In this document: positions 21,601 to 35,100 of the stretch, one piece after another
How positions within the stretch are numbered: the first letter of the stretch is position 1
Layout: every line of letters starts with the position of its first letter
NCBI RefSeq assembly: GCF_003369915.1
Contig: NC_046674.1
Location: forward strand, 24,307,657-24,371,656
DNA length: 64,000 nucleotides
Origin: Drosophila miranda
Taxonomy: Eukaryota > Arthropoda > Insecta > Diptera > Drosophilidae
Reading direction: 5' to 3'
Notes under the pieces: generated by a model
The model's database searches: none
Told to the model about the DNA's origin: nothing
The model's input: the letters and a program-made list of their open reading frames with translations, nothing else
Program-made: the position numbers and the translations under genes

Positions 21601-22948
21601 AACGGGATCCAGCAGGATATCGTATCCTCCTAGTATCCAAGGATCTGGGTCAACTATCGGCAAGGGAATTGGGGGAAAAGGGCAATATATACATTTATAA
21701 AACACTCAAAGATACACCCATATTTAAATTAAATATTCGGGTTTTTAAATGCAAAAATAGGGAAATTAAAAATTGTATTTGATTTTAATTTGATTAAAAA
21801 ATAAACGTATTAAAAATTCGTTTTTAATTACGAATCATATTTAATCTAAATATAAAAACACTTGTATATATATTATTTATATTACATTTTGTAGGAAATA
21901 TATTTTATTTGAATACGAAATATATTTAACCTAAAAATGAAATATATTTAATTTAAATATGAAATATATCTCATTTAAATACAAAAAAATTATATTTAAT
22001 TCAAAACTGAAATATATTTGTATTTTAAATATGAAAATATTTGCATTCTAAATATGAAATATATTTAATTTAAAAATATATGAAAATATTTTTATTTTAA
22101 ATATGAAAGATAATTGAACCAAATAATATCCCCTGGAAATTCTTCGACCTTGATGAAACGCATTTTTTTTTTAAATTAATTTTTTTAAATCATCGCAAAC
22201 AATTTTATTATAATTTTACTTATTTTATTTATTATAATCAAATACAAAGCCTTTACTAAATGAAAAAAAAGAGTAACAGTAAACCACATAATTTTTATCA
22301 GTGATATTATTTTATAATTAAAAATTAAAAAAAGAAAATATATTTGTATATTAAATACGACAAATATTTTATTTAAATGTTAACATATTTGAGTTATAAA
22401 TATTAAAAAATTTATTTTACATACGAAAATATTTTCTTTTTTAAATACGAAATATATTTAATTTTACTATGAAATTTTTATTTTAATTTTAAATATGATA
22501 TACATATGTATATTTAATTTAAATACGAGAACTATATTTAATATAAATATGAAAACATTAGTATCTTAAATACAAAATATATTTAATTTAAATATGGAAA
22601 TATTTTTGTTTCAAATATGAAAATAACACGAAATATTTTTATTTCGAGTACGAAATATATTTAATTTAAAAGTACTTTTTTTAAAATTTTCTTAGTGTAA
22701 ATATTAAAATGTCACGGCTTTTTTTCTCTGGGTGTATGCATATATATTTGTATTCCTCCCCGCTCCCTCAGCCACCCCACTTAAATCTCTCTTTGGATCG
22801 CTTTGATTTTCTTCTTTTTTGTTGTTTTTTTTGGTAATTCAAGCAGCAAAATTGCAGTTAATAAGAGACTGAACGAAAATGAATGAAAACAATTCGAAAA
22901 GATACTTTTAAGTAAACTGCTCACGCGCTCACGAGGCAGCTATCGAGT

Positions 22949-22988
<40 letters not shown>

Positions 22989-23160
22989 CAGGGAGATATC
23001 GATGGAATGGCGTCTGGAGGCTCACCCAAGACGTGGCCTGGGTCGAGAGGCGTCCGAAAGGAACTCAACCTGAATTTATGTGTTTCATTAAAACCGTTAT
23101 GGGACGCGTGTTTCGCTGCCATTACGGGAACGGGATTGGGATCGGGCAGTGGTCCGAGAT

Positions 23161-23192
<32 letters not shown>

Positions 23193-26100
23193 ATGGAACA
23201 TTACACTGTAATGATGTGGACTCCTCTCTGGTCGCTCAGTCGGTATCTTTCAGATTTCTTTTGCGCCTTGGACAATGCCTAAATGCTGGCTGCGGCTGTG
23301 GCTGTGGCTGGGGCTGCGGTTGTGGCCTCGTTTCACTTTGGGGTTTCAATTATCCGAGATTGAGGTTTTATTTTTTTGCAGCGGATAAAATGTTGATGAT
23401 GTTGTGCAATGTGCAGATCCCGAAGGTTTTCTGATGAAAGTTTTGCCATAGCATCTGCTGGCCATTGATCTGTGAAGGGAGCCATCCAGCCCCCCAGCCA
23501 CCGTTCAGTCTGTCACTGCTCCACAAGTGAGATGTTCCAAACGATTGACTCCGATTCCACGTCCAACCCTAGTCTGGGGCCCACCAGTCCTGGCTTTGGC
23601 CTGCGATCGCGTCAAGCGGCTGAGAGCCAAGTTCAGCGGAAAACCCAGAGAAAACCCGGACCCCGCAGCCGCACCCTCACCCGCAGAGAGTTGTAACTCC
23701 CAAACCCAAACCCAAACCCAAACCCAGTCCCATGTGTGTTTGTATCTACAACACCTTTTACCAAGAAACAACAACAAGCAGCAGCAGCAACAATTACAGC
23801 AGTCACCACCTTTGGTGGTTTCCACTCCGCAGTCCGCAGTCCTCAGTCCTCATTCCTCGACGGCGTCGGCGCCTTGTGAACCTGCTCAAGAAGTCTCGGA
23901 TCGCCAGAAACTACCTAAGCAGCCGACACCAGAGAAAGAGAAAGAGAGAGAGAACCCTTCTCCATGGAGAGTACAGGAGGTGGGGGCGGCGGCGGCTATG
24001 GAGACCTGTTGTTTATTGTCTTATGACTGTGGAAGTTATAAAACAAAGCGTCAATTGACGACTGCCGCCGCCGACTCGACGACTCCTTGAACCTTCTTTG
24101 GGGGCTCTTTGGCTCTGAGAAATTTACATGAATGTTTGCCCCCCCCCCCCCCCCAAAACACTCCACACCCGGGGAGTCCGGGAGTCTGTTCAGGTCTTTC
24201 GAGCATTAAAAATCAATAATAAAAGCATTGCATGATCTGCCGCACTTGGACGTAATCCATGGCCATCTTCAAATGTGATTTAATACAATTTTCATTTGCT
24301 TTCTTTTGCAGGTAAGTACCCCCCTTCACCCTTCCCCGTCCCCTACCTCGTGCCGCCATTTCCTGTGCAGATCAACGTGGATCCGCTGGTGGCAACCGGC
24401 GTCTGCAAATTAATAATAATCAAACCCAAATTACACAATGACACGCACTTGATGATGTCCCCCGGTCCCCCCTTACCCCGGTGCCCCGGTCCCCACTTGT
24501 GCGCTCTCTCTCGACCATCAATTAGGCACATCTTTCAATCAACCGAGCGACAGACAGTACGTACGGGCCTGAAGCCGATGAGATTTTTGAGATGTACAAA
24601 GAATTAGCGCTAATAATTAGAAGACAGCACTCGAGAACAAAAAGATACATTTGATGATCAGCAATTACCACACGCCAACGCTTTGCCCCCCTTCACTACT
24701 CCCTTCAACCGCTCATCCCCTCGACTTTGATGTCTCGAGTACATAATCATAATTTGTATTTTTATCTCCAGTTTGACAGGTGCGCGGGTTGCGGTTGCGC
24801 ACATTTTCAGCCACTCTGCCGCCGAGTATCTGAGTATCTGAGTATCTTTCGTGGGGCTGTGTGGCTGCTCCTTTGTTGTGTCTGCATTCCAGATATAATT
24901 TATGGTAATCTCCAACTTGTCGGCAAATGTCGCTTAATTACGAGAGACTCTAGGGCCAGCCCTCCATTCAGGCCCTACGGAATGGGCCCCACGAACGAAT
25001 GAAGGACCCTTCAGAGAAAATACCGTCTGGGAAATGGGTGTTTTTATATAACGATAATTATATAAAAATGTGAGTTCAAGGATCTCAGAGACTGTAAGGG
25101 CTAGAGCAACCAAATTTGGTACCCACACTCCTAATATATCGGACCTTGACCGTTTCGTGTTCAAATTTCGCCACACCCCCTTCCGCCCCTCGCAAAGGAT
25201 GAAAATCTGGGGCATCCACAAATCTCAGAGACTATTAAGGCTAGAGTAACCAAATTTAGTATCCACACTCCTGTTAGATCTCACTATTAAACGTATATTT
25301 CAAAATTTCGTTTCCCCCCCCCTTTTTTTTTAAGTTTTTAAAGTTTTAAAAAAAAAAAAAACAATAAAAATTAAAAATAATAATTAAACAATAAGAATCC
25401 AAAACAATAATTACTCATTAAAAATAAAAAATAATCATTATTCAATCAAAATCAAAAATAATAATTATATAATAAATATTTTGATCCAAAACTAATATTT
25501 ATTCAATAAAAATCAAGAATAATAATTATAATAATAATTATTCAATAAAAATCAAGAATAATAATTATTCAATAAAAATCAAGAATAATAATTATAATAA
25601 TAATTATTGTCCTGTCGTGCAATGTGAGCGCCGTCTGCCGGAGGAGAGCCGTACTGCCTAAGTATCGGGTATAACCGTAGAGTTGCGGTCGCAGCAGCAA
25701 CTCACATCGTTCCCCCTCGTTTTTGGTGTCTTTAAAGGAAAATATACTTTTTTTCCGCACTCCCCGTGGCATTCCATTCCCACGCATTCCGTTTTCAACC
25801 AATTTCAATGCTAATTTGTCATCTCTCCCTGCCCCCCCGCTACCCGTGACAACCACCCTCCCCCCACCCGCTAGCCACTCATTAACAAATTATGCAATAA
25901 AGGGAAAGGGATGCCAAAAGCTAACGACGTGCCAATAAAACATGTCCGCTACTCCCTCCTCCTCTGGAATCCCCTGCTGCCCCCTGGATTCTCGCTGCCA
26001 CTCGCACTTAATTAAGAACTTCATTTAGCACCTTTGACTTGGCCCCAGCAGCAGCAGCTCCAGCCCCCAGCTCGCCAATTCCAGGCAGGAGCCGGTTTTT

Positions 26101-29100
26101 GGGGCCAGGAATTTAATCGCGCTTTGCATATCGCCCTCTACACGGCCGGCCCTCTGCGTTCCTTGGGCTCTGAATCAATATTTTGCTTTCTCACGCTATT
26201 TTCGGATGCAAGACCAAGACCAGGTCCAAGACCAAGACCAGGTCCAGGTCCAAGCCCCGAGAAGAAGTCGAGCAGGAATGCTCGAATGCTGGAATGCAGA
26301 GCACACAGTTGGCAACAATTCTGCCTGATTGCATTCGTTGCCAGGCCAGAGCTTCGTCTCTCCATCTCCCTCTCCATCTCCCTCTCTCCCTCTCCCTCTC
26401 GCTCTTTCCAGGTTTAAATGGTATCACATGTCGACGTCTCTGGTTTTTGCTACTCAAGTGCATTTGCATGGCTGTGCCTATGGCTGGGCCTATGCCATTG
26501 ATACTCTCCCCTCGGTGGAGGGGGGGGCACAGTTTTTTCTCTGATCATTTGCTGGGGCTGGGCCCCTGAGAACGTGGCTTTTTTTTGTAGAGCAAACAAA
26601 AACCTAATGAAATATGCATTCTGTGTGGCATTCCTGGACTTCTTAAGGGTATTCCAGGTTCTTCTATTTCCAGGACTGGCTGGGGCATGCCCCCCCTGCG
26701 TCCCCCATCTGGCTGCATTTGATGATAAATAGGCGCAAAGGTAAAAAGCCAAAACGTGAATGCGAATTTCGTAAGTCTCGACTCATGTTCAAGAGGCACA
26801 AACTGGTGGAAGGCACAAGGTGCGGGGGCAGGGGCAGGGGCAGGATGTGGCAGGTGAGGCAGTCGCTGCTGCTGTGTTGTTGTGGTTGTTGTTGTTTTTT
26901 GCATTTCAAGTGCAGGCCTGGCCAAAATGGAGGCGAGAAAGGCAGTTGAGGTCGAGTGCCTCCTTCGTGCGCTTTGGCTTTGACTCCTTTCTGTGCGGAG
27001 CCTCTTCGGTGGCAGCCGCTGGTTGTTTTTTGCTTTATGCGCTGGCATGTTTGTTTGTCAACCAACACACACACTCACACACACACACACGTCTCGACAG
27101 GAGCAGCAGCAGCAGCTGTTGCCGGCAAACAAAGGGGGGTATGCCCCGAGGGCGGACAGGGGGGGGGGGGGGGGGGGGGGCAGGCGCAGGCGCTGGGCAC
27201 ATGGCAATATTTCATTACCCACAGGCTGTCGCAGTCGCAGTCGGAGCTGCCTCCACACTTTTGTGCCGGCATTTGAGGCATTCAACGATGGGCCTCCACC
27301 TCCGTGTCTCTTATCTGGCCACAAAGTTGCATGCAACAACAACGCTTACGCACATTCACCAGAGGGGGAGAGGGGGGGGGCGGGGGGAAATGGATACACA
27401 CCAGATTTTATGATGTAATCCAATATATAGAAAACGATCAGGCTTTAGACAGGACAAGGACAAGTCCTTCCCTGCCACAGGGACAGGTGCCACGCCCCGT
27501 CTGATGGGCGCGAGAGGCAGATGCAAAGCTCTCGTCCCCAGCCACGTTTTTACGCGCATCTGCAAATTAAAAACGCATTTTATTTGCGTTGTGTGTGTGT
27601 GGCAGCAGTGGCAGTGGCACTGCCAGTGGCAGTGGCAGATGCAGGGCTTGGCTTTGACAATGGGCCAGAGACAACACTCGACACGGGCGGCGCATGGCGA
27701 CAGGGCCGTGTGCCTCCCCCCCCCCCCTCCCCCCGAACAAGCGAAATATGTTGCAAAGTCTTGCACTTTTTGCCCCAGAGACGGGGGACACACGGGGCGG
27801 GGAAGGGGCACCCTACCTGTGTGGAGGGGCTTAATTGTTGGGTTGTGTGTAGGATACACAGAGATACACGACACAACTCGACACTCGACGACAATGGTGA
27901 TGCTGGAGGGGGCACGGAGGGGGGGCACGGAGGGGGGGCACGGAGGGGGGGGCACGGAGGGGGCACAGAGGACCCTGTTGAAATCAAAGCTTTGTGGTGC
28001 CGACATGATGTGTGCTGTGTGGATGATGATGACAGGTAGCCGAGTGTTTAATTTATGTCTTTTTAAGCACTTTGCCCAGCCGCCTCTTCTGCATAGAAAC
28101 AAAGAGAGAGACAGGGAGGGGGAGAGAGGGAGGGAGAGATGCAGAAGTTGCATCTGTGGCCGTTGATAAGAAAAAGTTGGAAAAACTTTTGCCAGCGAGT
28201 GGGTATTTTTCTATTAATCAAAGCTGCTGGCAACCCACTTGCCTGCAGATACATTCTGTATCTTTTGGCAGGCAATCACAATGGTCCTTATTCTCATTCT
28301 ACCCACAATCTAAGAAACATTAATTACGAAACACTAAAAGCATTCCCTTTCCCATTCCCACAGAAAAGGGAGCTCTATAAATTTGTGCGACTCCTGGGAC
28401 TATTATTAGAGCTAATCATGCGATGCCCCGCTGTGCTGGGTGTTTGGTTACCAGGAAGAAGGCGGCACGGCCATAACAATGGGCCTCCCTCGAAAGGGAT
28501 AATGCGTAACGCAGGATACGGCACCAGAAGAGCGAGAGGTCGTTTCCTTTTTTTTTGGGAAAATCCCAATCAATGCAGCGCAACGAATCGGCCCTACAAT
28601 GGAGGCACCAACTGCTGGACTTCTGGGCGACTTCTGGCCGACTTCTGGCCGACTTCTGTGCGACTTCTGGCTGACTGACAGCTCTCAGTCCACTGGAAAA
28701 ATGTGTCAATTTGCAGCAATCTAATCTCTGTGTGTGCGGTCCGACGACCGGCCCGAAATTCCATTGAAATACAAGCATTCTCCTTTTGGCGTTTACCATT
28801 TAATCAATTATTATGAAAAGAGCATATATAGTACGTTATCTTTTGGCATTTTGTTTGTACAAATCGATCACCGAACGAAACTGGCACACAGGGAATGGAG
28901 TGGAGTGGAGTGGAGTGGAGGAGTGGAGTGTTGCTTGCTTTCAAAATCCTCAATTAGTTGTACACATAAATCAGGCAAAATCACAAAACCCTTTCTTCCA
29001 GAGGGAGTACGGAACGCCTTTTGATTTGGGTTAAAGATTTCTTGTCAACGCGTGGAACGGGGGGGTTTGATAGCCAAGGTTTGAGGGAGGGGCGGGAGGC

Positions 29101-32100
29101 ATACCCTATCCCCCTGTGCTAAAAAAGAAGATACAAATATATCTTTTCCTGTGTGAGAGATGAGTGGCCCCCGATTTGTTTACCGGCGATCGCTCGATGC
29201 CCTACCGATGATATGTATAGAATGTGCTAATGAATTAATTACCCCTGTCCGATCCCAGCTGCTGGGCGGGCGGGGGGGTGCGAGGGGTAGGCCCACAAAT
29301 ATTATTTGATTTTGTTAATTGTCGAAATAAAAACGTGGCCCGCAGTGGAATGTGTTAATGGCCTTAATCGGATCTCGAAAGAACCCATTGAGCAGCGACG
29401 AGTCTTCCCCCCACCCCCCTTCTGGAAGCAAAGTTGCACAGTCATATCCTAAAGCGTCTCCCATGATCATTGGCTGTTATTGGTTGTGGCATTGGCAATG
29501 CGAAGCGATGATCTTATCATCAGAGCATCAGAGCAGAGCAGAGTGCGGCCTACAACTCAATTTTTTGGGTTCCCATCTATCTGAATCGTTCATCCAATCA
29601 CGTCCGGTGGGTATTTTCTTGTGAGCGTTTGCTTTTCGACCTGTTCTTAATGGCTTTTCAATTGAGCCATTCAATTGTTGTTATTAACGTTATTTGTTTG
29701 TTTATTAGGTGGAATCGTAGTCTGGGGTTCTAGGTTCTAGGAATGGGGAGGGGAATATGACACTTGTGCTGAGTCGTGAGAGAGTTGGGAATGAGTGGCC
29801 GCATATTTCAGGCCATTAAAGTCCCACTTTAGGCCTAATAAACCCAACAGCCAGGCAGGCTCACACACAGCACCGCCCCAAAGAGGCAGCCTAGAGGACC
29901 TAGACCTAGCCCTAGCCCTAGCCCTAGCCCTAGCCCTAGCCCTGGACTGGTCTCCTTGGATCATGTTGTAATGCCACCACGTACAAACGTCAATTAAATA
30001 AATACAAGATACCAAAAGCGTTGTAAACGCCCCGATCGTGGGCTCCCCAGACACCGCCAGACACCCAAGAACGGGTACGGGGCGGGGCCGGGGGGGAGAT
30101 TCATTCTGGAGCCAAAGAACGATTCATAAATTCTGAATTTTCCACTGCCTCGGCGACTGGCGACTGGCGACTGCCTCTGGACTCTGGAATGTGCTCTGGC
30201 CGGACTCTCTGGCCTCTCTCTCCCTCTCCCTCTCCCTCTCTCTGTCTCTCGTTTATTTTTGGTCTAGAACGAGTTTTCGTTGCATACCGCTCCCCGTGGC
30301 GACTGCAGTGGCAACTTCCTGTGCTTCCACTCCAGCCGAAGAGTCGAGATATCCGCCGTAGGAGGAATTGTCATTCGCGCAAATTTAATCAAAGTGCCTG
30401 GAATCAGGAGGAGGAGGAGGAAACTTGAGAAGCTTTTCATTTATTTGCTCACTCAATTAGTGGCTCTCCTCTCCTCTTCGGATCATTCAGTTTTTCCTGT
30501 TTATTTGTACGATCTCTATCCCTCTCTCCCTCCCTCTGGCACTCGCTTGGAGGAAGGCAAGGGGTGGGGGGGGCTGGCCTTCTGTTTAAACTCTTTTTTG
30601 CATTCCTTTGATTTCCGATCGAAATGATAAATGAACGTCCGCCCCTCCCCCTTGGCTCTTTGATTTTTCTGTTCGATTCGATTCGATTCGATCCGACTCT
30701 CGATGTCTCTTAATTGTTCAGATTCGCTTCCTAATGAATTTTTAATAATTTCCAGCTCTGTTCTCCACTCTATGCAAATTAATTTGACACAATTCTGTAC
30801 AAAACATACACATGTCTACCCCCCTCTACCTCCCTCTCTCTCTCCCTCTCAGATCTGCTCAGATTGGTTCCGCTTGCGTCATTCGATATCGGCAGATACA
30901 CATGTATCTATGTATCTGGGGTACACGCAAGACTCAAGTCTCTGAAAGATAGACGCACCCTGGGGTGCTTTAGACCTTAGAATACCCCAAAAGGAAACCC
31001 CAAAGAACCTCCCCCTCCCGTTGAGAACCTTCTTCTAAGAGTCCTTGCCATGGCAATCGCCTAAGGAGTGCCTGCCAAGCGACTTGGATTCGTGGATTGT
31101 TGTTGGATTCGTGGGACCGAAAGGCCCAACACTTTCCCTGGGCTGACTTCTCTCTCTCGCTCTCTCCCAGTGTGGCTTGGCAGCAACTCCGATCTGTTTC
31201 CAAAAATAGGCATACCCCAGATACAAATACTCGTCCCATCCCCCTTCCAGTGCACCCAATTCGAATCTCTTCGCGCCACTCGACTCGCCTCGACTGGCCT
31301 CGCTTTAATGGAGTGCAACACCATTCAATTCCGATCAATTGCCATTGATTGATATCAGCCACACCGAGTCGTTGCAGAAGGCGCTGTCTGGGGGTCTCTG
31401 GGGGTCTCGGCAGCTGCATTTTGCGCCGCCCTCCCGCCGCCCTCCCGCCTGTTAATTGCTGATAAATAAGCCAACAAATTTTCAGCAATAACTTTGCGTC
31501 CAGCACGCACAAAGGGACTTGGGGCAGGCATCATTTGCATCTCTTTTGTTGCATTTCAATTTAAATAAATGTCTTCGGGGGGGACTCTCGAGGCGAACAA
31601 AGGCGCAGAATGCCATTTTTCATAATTTGCGGTTGTCAGCAAAAGGTTTTTCCTTAATATTTTGCGTTTAGCGGAGGAGAGTGGAGGAGAGTGGAGGGGA
31701 GTGGAGGGTAGCAGAAGTCTGATAAATGAATGTGGGATGGAAATCCTGGGCGAACGACTTCCTGGAGGGCACCTGAAAATTCCGTGGAAACCGAAACGAA
31801 ACGAAAAAAAACACTCGTAAATTTGTAAGAAATTTGTTGTTCTGTCGGCAAGTGTCGCGATCTATCCCCCACCCCACCCCCAGGGCGGGAGGGGCAGCCA
31901 TAAATCGTTTAAGAGGAGAGACAGAGAGGGGGGGGGGGACACACGCCCACCAGTGGAACTGTGGCACTGTGGAGCGTGGAAGAATTGCCACAAGTCTGCC
32001 ACAATTTATTTAGTGCACTTGTCATTAAAGATAATTTATAAGTGGTGGCAGACAGACATGAGCCGAGGGTGCCCCAACCCCTCCCCCTACCACCACGTGG

Positions 32101-35100
32101 GCGTTGGAGTAATTGGTAGGGGGGGGGGAGAGTGAGCCAGAGATCTGTTGCAACTCCAGCAAGGGGCTGTGTGGGTCTCGAGTGATATCTTTATTTGATG
32201 GTTTCCCAAGTGCCATAAAAGCTGATCTCGCCCCTCGGATCTGATGACATTTTTGACTGTGGCCTGTGGCCTGTGGGCTCTTCTCTGGCCAAATTTATGC
32301 CGCATTTCTGGCCATTAACTGTCAAATAAAAGCCTGCTTATTGGACGTTCGAAACTCATTAAATATGCCGCTCTGGGGTCGGCTGGTCGGCCAAACAGCA
32401 ATTTGTGTGATTAATAATCGTAATCATCGGAGAAGAGTTCGGCCCACAAATTATGTTGTCACATGCGAAACAGAGGAGGCACCGCGGCGGCTCTAACAGG
32501 ATTATGTGGCATGCCACATTAGCATTTTCATGCCATCGCCGTCTCCTACCTGCTCGGACATGGCCTAATTTGTTGTCTCTCTCTCTCCCGTTTCTGCCTG
32601 TTTCACAGCTTGAGTTCAAAGGTCGATTCTCTCTCTCCCTCTCTCTGTCTCTCTTTTTTTTTGGGGAATTTATGCTCGATTATGTCCACATGGACCCTTG
32701 CCGCTCTCCCTTTTTTTTGTTCTTCTGCAGCTGTATCTATGTATCTATGTATCTGTGTATCTGTGCCCTGTGATGCGTGGAACTGCCATCGATTATTGAT
32801 TTAATTAATTATCAACGCTCTGTGTGTGTCTCTCCCTCTCTCCCTCTCTCCCTCTTGCCTTTTTGTTGCCTTAATAAATATTAATAAATTCCATTTGAGA
32901 TTTTCTTTTATTGAAAATTACTTTATTGTTGCGCTGGGCACCCCCTCCTCCTCCCCCCCCCCCAGCGTTGCTCGGTGTCATCTAAATGGATTCTCAAGAG
33001 CAAATCAATTGTTTATCGAGAAATTCATTTTCCCCAGAGAATCCACCAACACCTGTTGCACATTTCTGTAGCTGTAGCGGCCCTTAAAATCTGTATCTTT
33101 CAGATACTTTATCTTGTACACAACCACAGATACGAGAGTGTTTCAGGTCTCGTCTCGTCTCTGATTTCCCAGATTCATTACCGACCCGAACAAAACAGAT
33201 CTTTGAAAATCCCACAAAATTAAATCATTTATGAGCTTTAAAATGTTGGCCAATTTATTTGATGCTCTTCCGCTCCCCGCTCCCCGCTCCCCCTCTCCCA
33301 CCCCTCTGCTTCTGCTTTTGGGTCGGCCACTAAATTGTTTTGTGGTTAGCAGCAGCAATTTGAGAGAGAGAGAGGGAGGGATGTGGAGAGAGGTGGAGAG
33401 ATTTGGTTATTATTTTTTTTTTTGTTCCACCACGAGTACCTTTTGGCTCTTTGGAGGAGATCGCAGCTCAGCTTTTATGGCTTTTGCGGTTGAATGTTTT
33501 GCGGTCTGCGAAATGACTGAGAGCCGGGTCCGGGTACGGGTACGGGTCCGGGGGCAGGAGGCAGGCACATCCGAGCCGGGGGCTGATGGGCTTATGAGTC
33601 GCTCTTAAATGCTCTTTTATGGCTTAAGCCAAGTTTTCCAATTGAATCGATGACTCGTCTCTGGCGCACTGCTCACATTTTTAATTGGAACACAAAAAAT
33701 GTACGTCCGAGCTTGACAGCCACACGTACCGCAGTCTCCAATGTCTGTGGCATTCGCCGTAGAGTTTCAAAAACAGACAACACTCGACCAGAGGAACGTG
33801 CTTTGAATACTCACTTCTACTATATCGAGAGAGTGCCCCCTTAGCCCGCGTAGCCCCCGTAGCCCCCGTAGCCCCCACCAGACGCTGCCTGCATTCGGTA
33901 AATCTCTGTCTCTCTGCCTGTCGCTGGGCTTTTATCTCGTGTCCGAAATCGACTTTTAAATCCAGTCAAAACATCAGGCCGGCCATCAACTGTGGGCCTC
34001 CCTCTACCTCTCTCTTTGATGGTGCGAAAATTGAAATTTCTGTCTATTTCGGAGGTCCCTTCCGACCCCGTTGAGAATCCTACGCCTAATGGGATCCAAT
34101 CACAAACTTGATCCCATGCCATAATCCGATTAATCAGCGGATCTCTTGCCTCACCACCCGACCCGTCCGGACCCGCCCGGACCCGCTCGGACCCGCCCGA
34201 TCCACTATGAATAAATGCCAAATAAATAACAGAGCGGGCAAAAGTAAATACAAAAATAATAATAATGATTGTCAATTGGAGAGGTAAACAGAAGCAAAAG
34301 CCGAGTGTCTGGACCCCGGCCCCCCCTCCGGCCCCCAGATGGAGACGGGTGCGATGCGGTGCGGTGCGGTGGTTGCCTTTGAAATCGAATCGATGGCGAA
34401 TCGAACGCCATTTCTCAGCTATTTCTGTCTGGATTTTGGATTTTTGTTTGTTTTGACCCACCGCCTGCCTCCTGCCGCCTGCCGCCTGCCGCCTGCCTCC
34501 TGCCTCCTGCCTCCCGCCTGTGTGGTTCATTCAAGCGAAATTAATTAAACAATAAAATTTGATTAATGGCATTGTTCGGGGAGCGTGTGTGTGTGTGTGT
34601 GTTTGTTTGGTCTCCGTTTAACCTGTTTTGCCGTTTACGCATATTTTTCGTTGCGGCCACAATCGACCCCCAAAAAAATTGGACAATGGGGCGTATGAGC
34701 AATGTGCACAGAGCCCGAAAATGTCTCGCACAGTTTGTTTCATTTTCCCGTAACTCACTAATTAGAGCATCGTAAATTGAGTGTAAATTTCGGCATACCA
34801 CTCGAGACATACCCTGCACACGCATTCCAAGGGGAAAAACCAGCGTCTAACATTCAATATTTCGTGTATTTCGTATGGAATACAAAGCACTGGAGTGCGT
34901 ATTTCATTCAGCAATTTTGCATTCCCTGGAAAAAACATCAAACATCTGATTCTCTGATTCTCTATCCCATATGGTTCCTAAATATAACTTTAAATCCTTT
35001 ATTCTTCTCTAAAACATTGCAAAGAACTCGTCTTTATTCCACCAAAACTTCATGAAGAATCCTAATGAATGTGTCGGTTAGCTTATGGAACATTTGTACA

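Noticed and set aside
27356-28153. A 265-residue minus-strand open frame in dlp intron 1
   Set aside because: Its residues are dominated by Pro, Cys, Ser and His from G-run and CA-type repeats, with no domain, no start context and no splice partner. It is chance openness of GC-rich low-complexity DNA.
29898-29943. Telomere-like (CTAGCC)n array
   Set aside because: Drosophila lacks short-repeat telomeres and the array is inside an intron; ordinary microsatellite.
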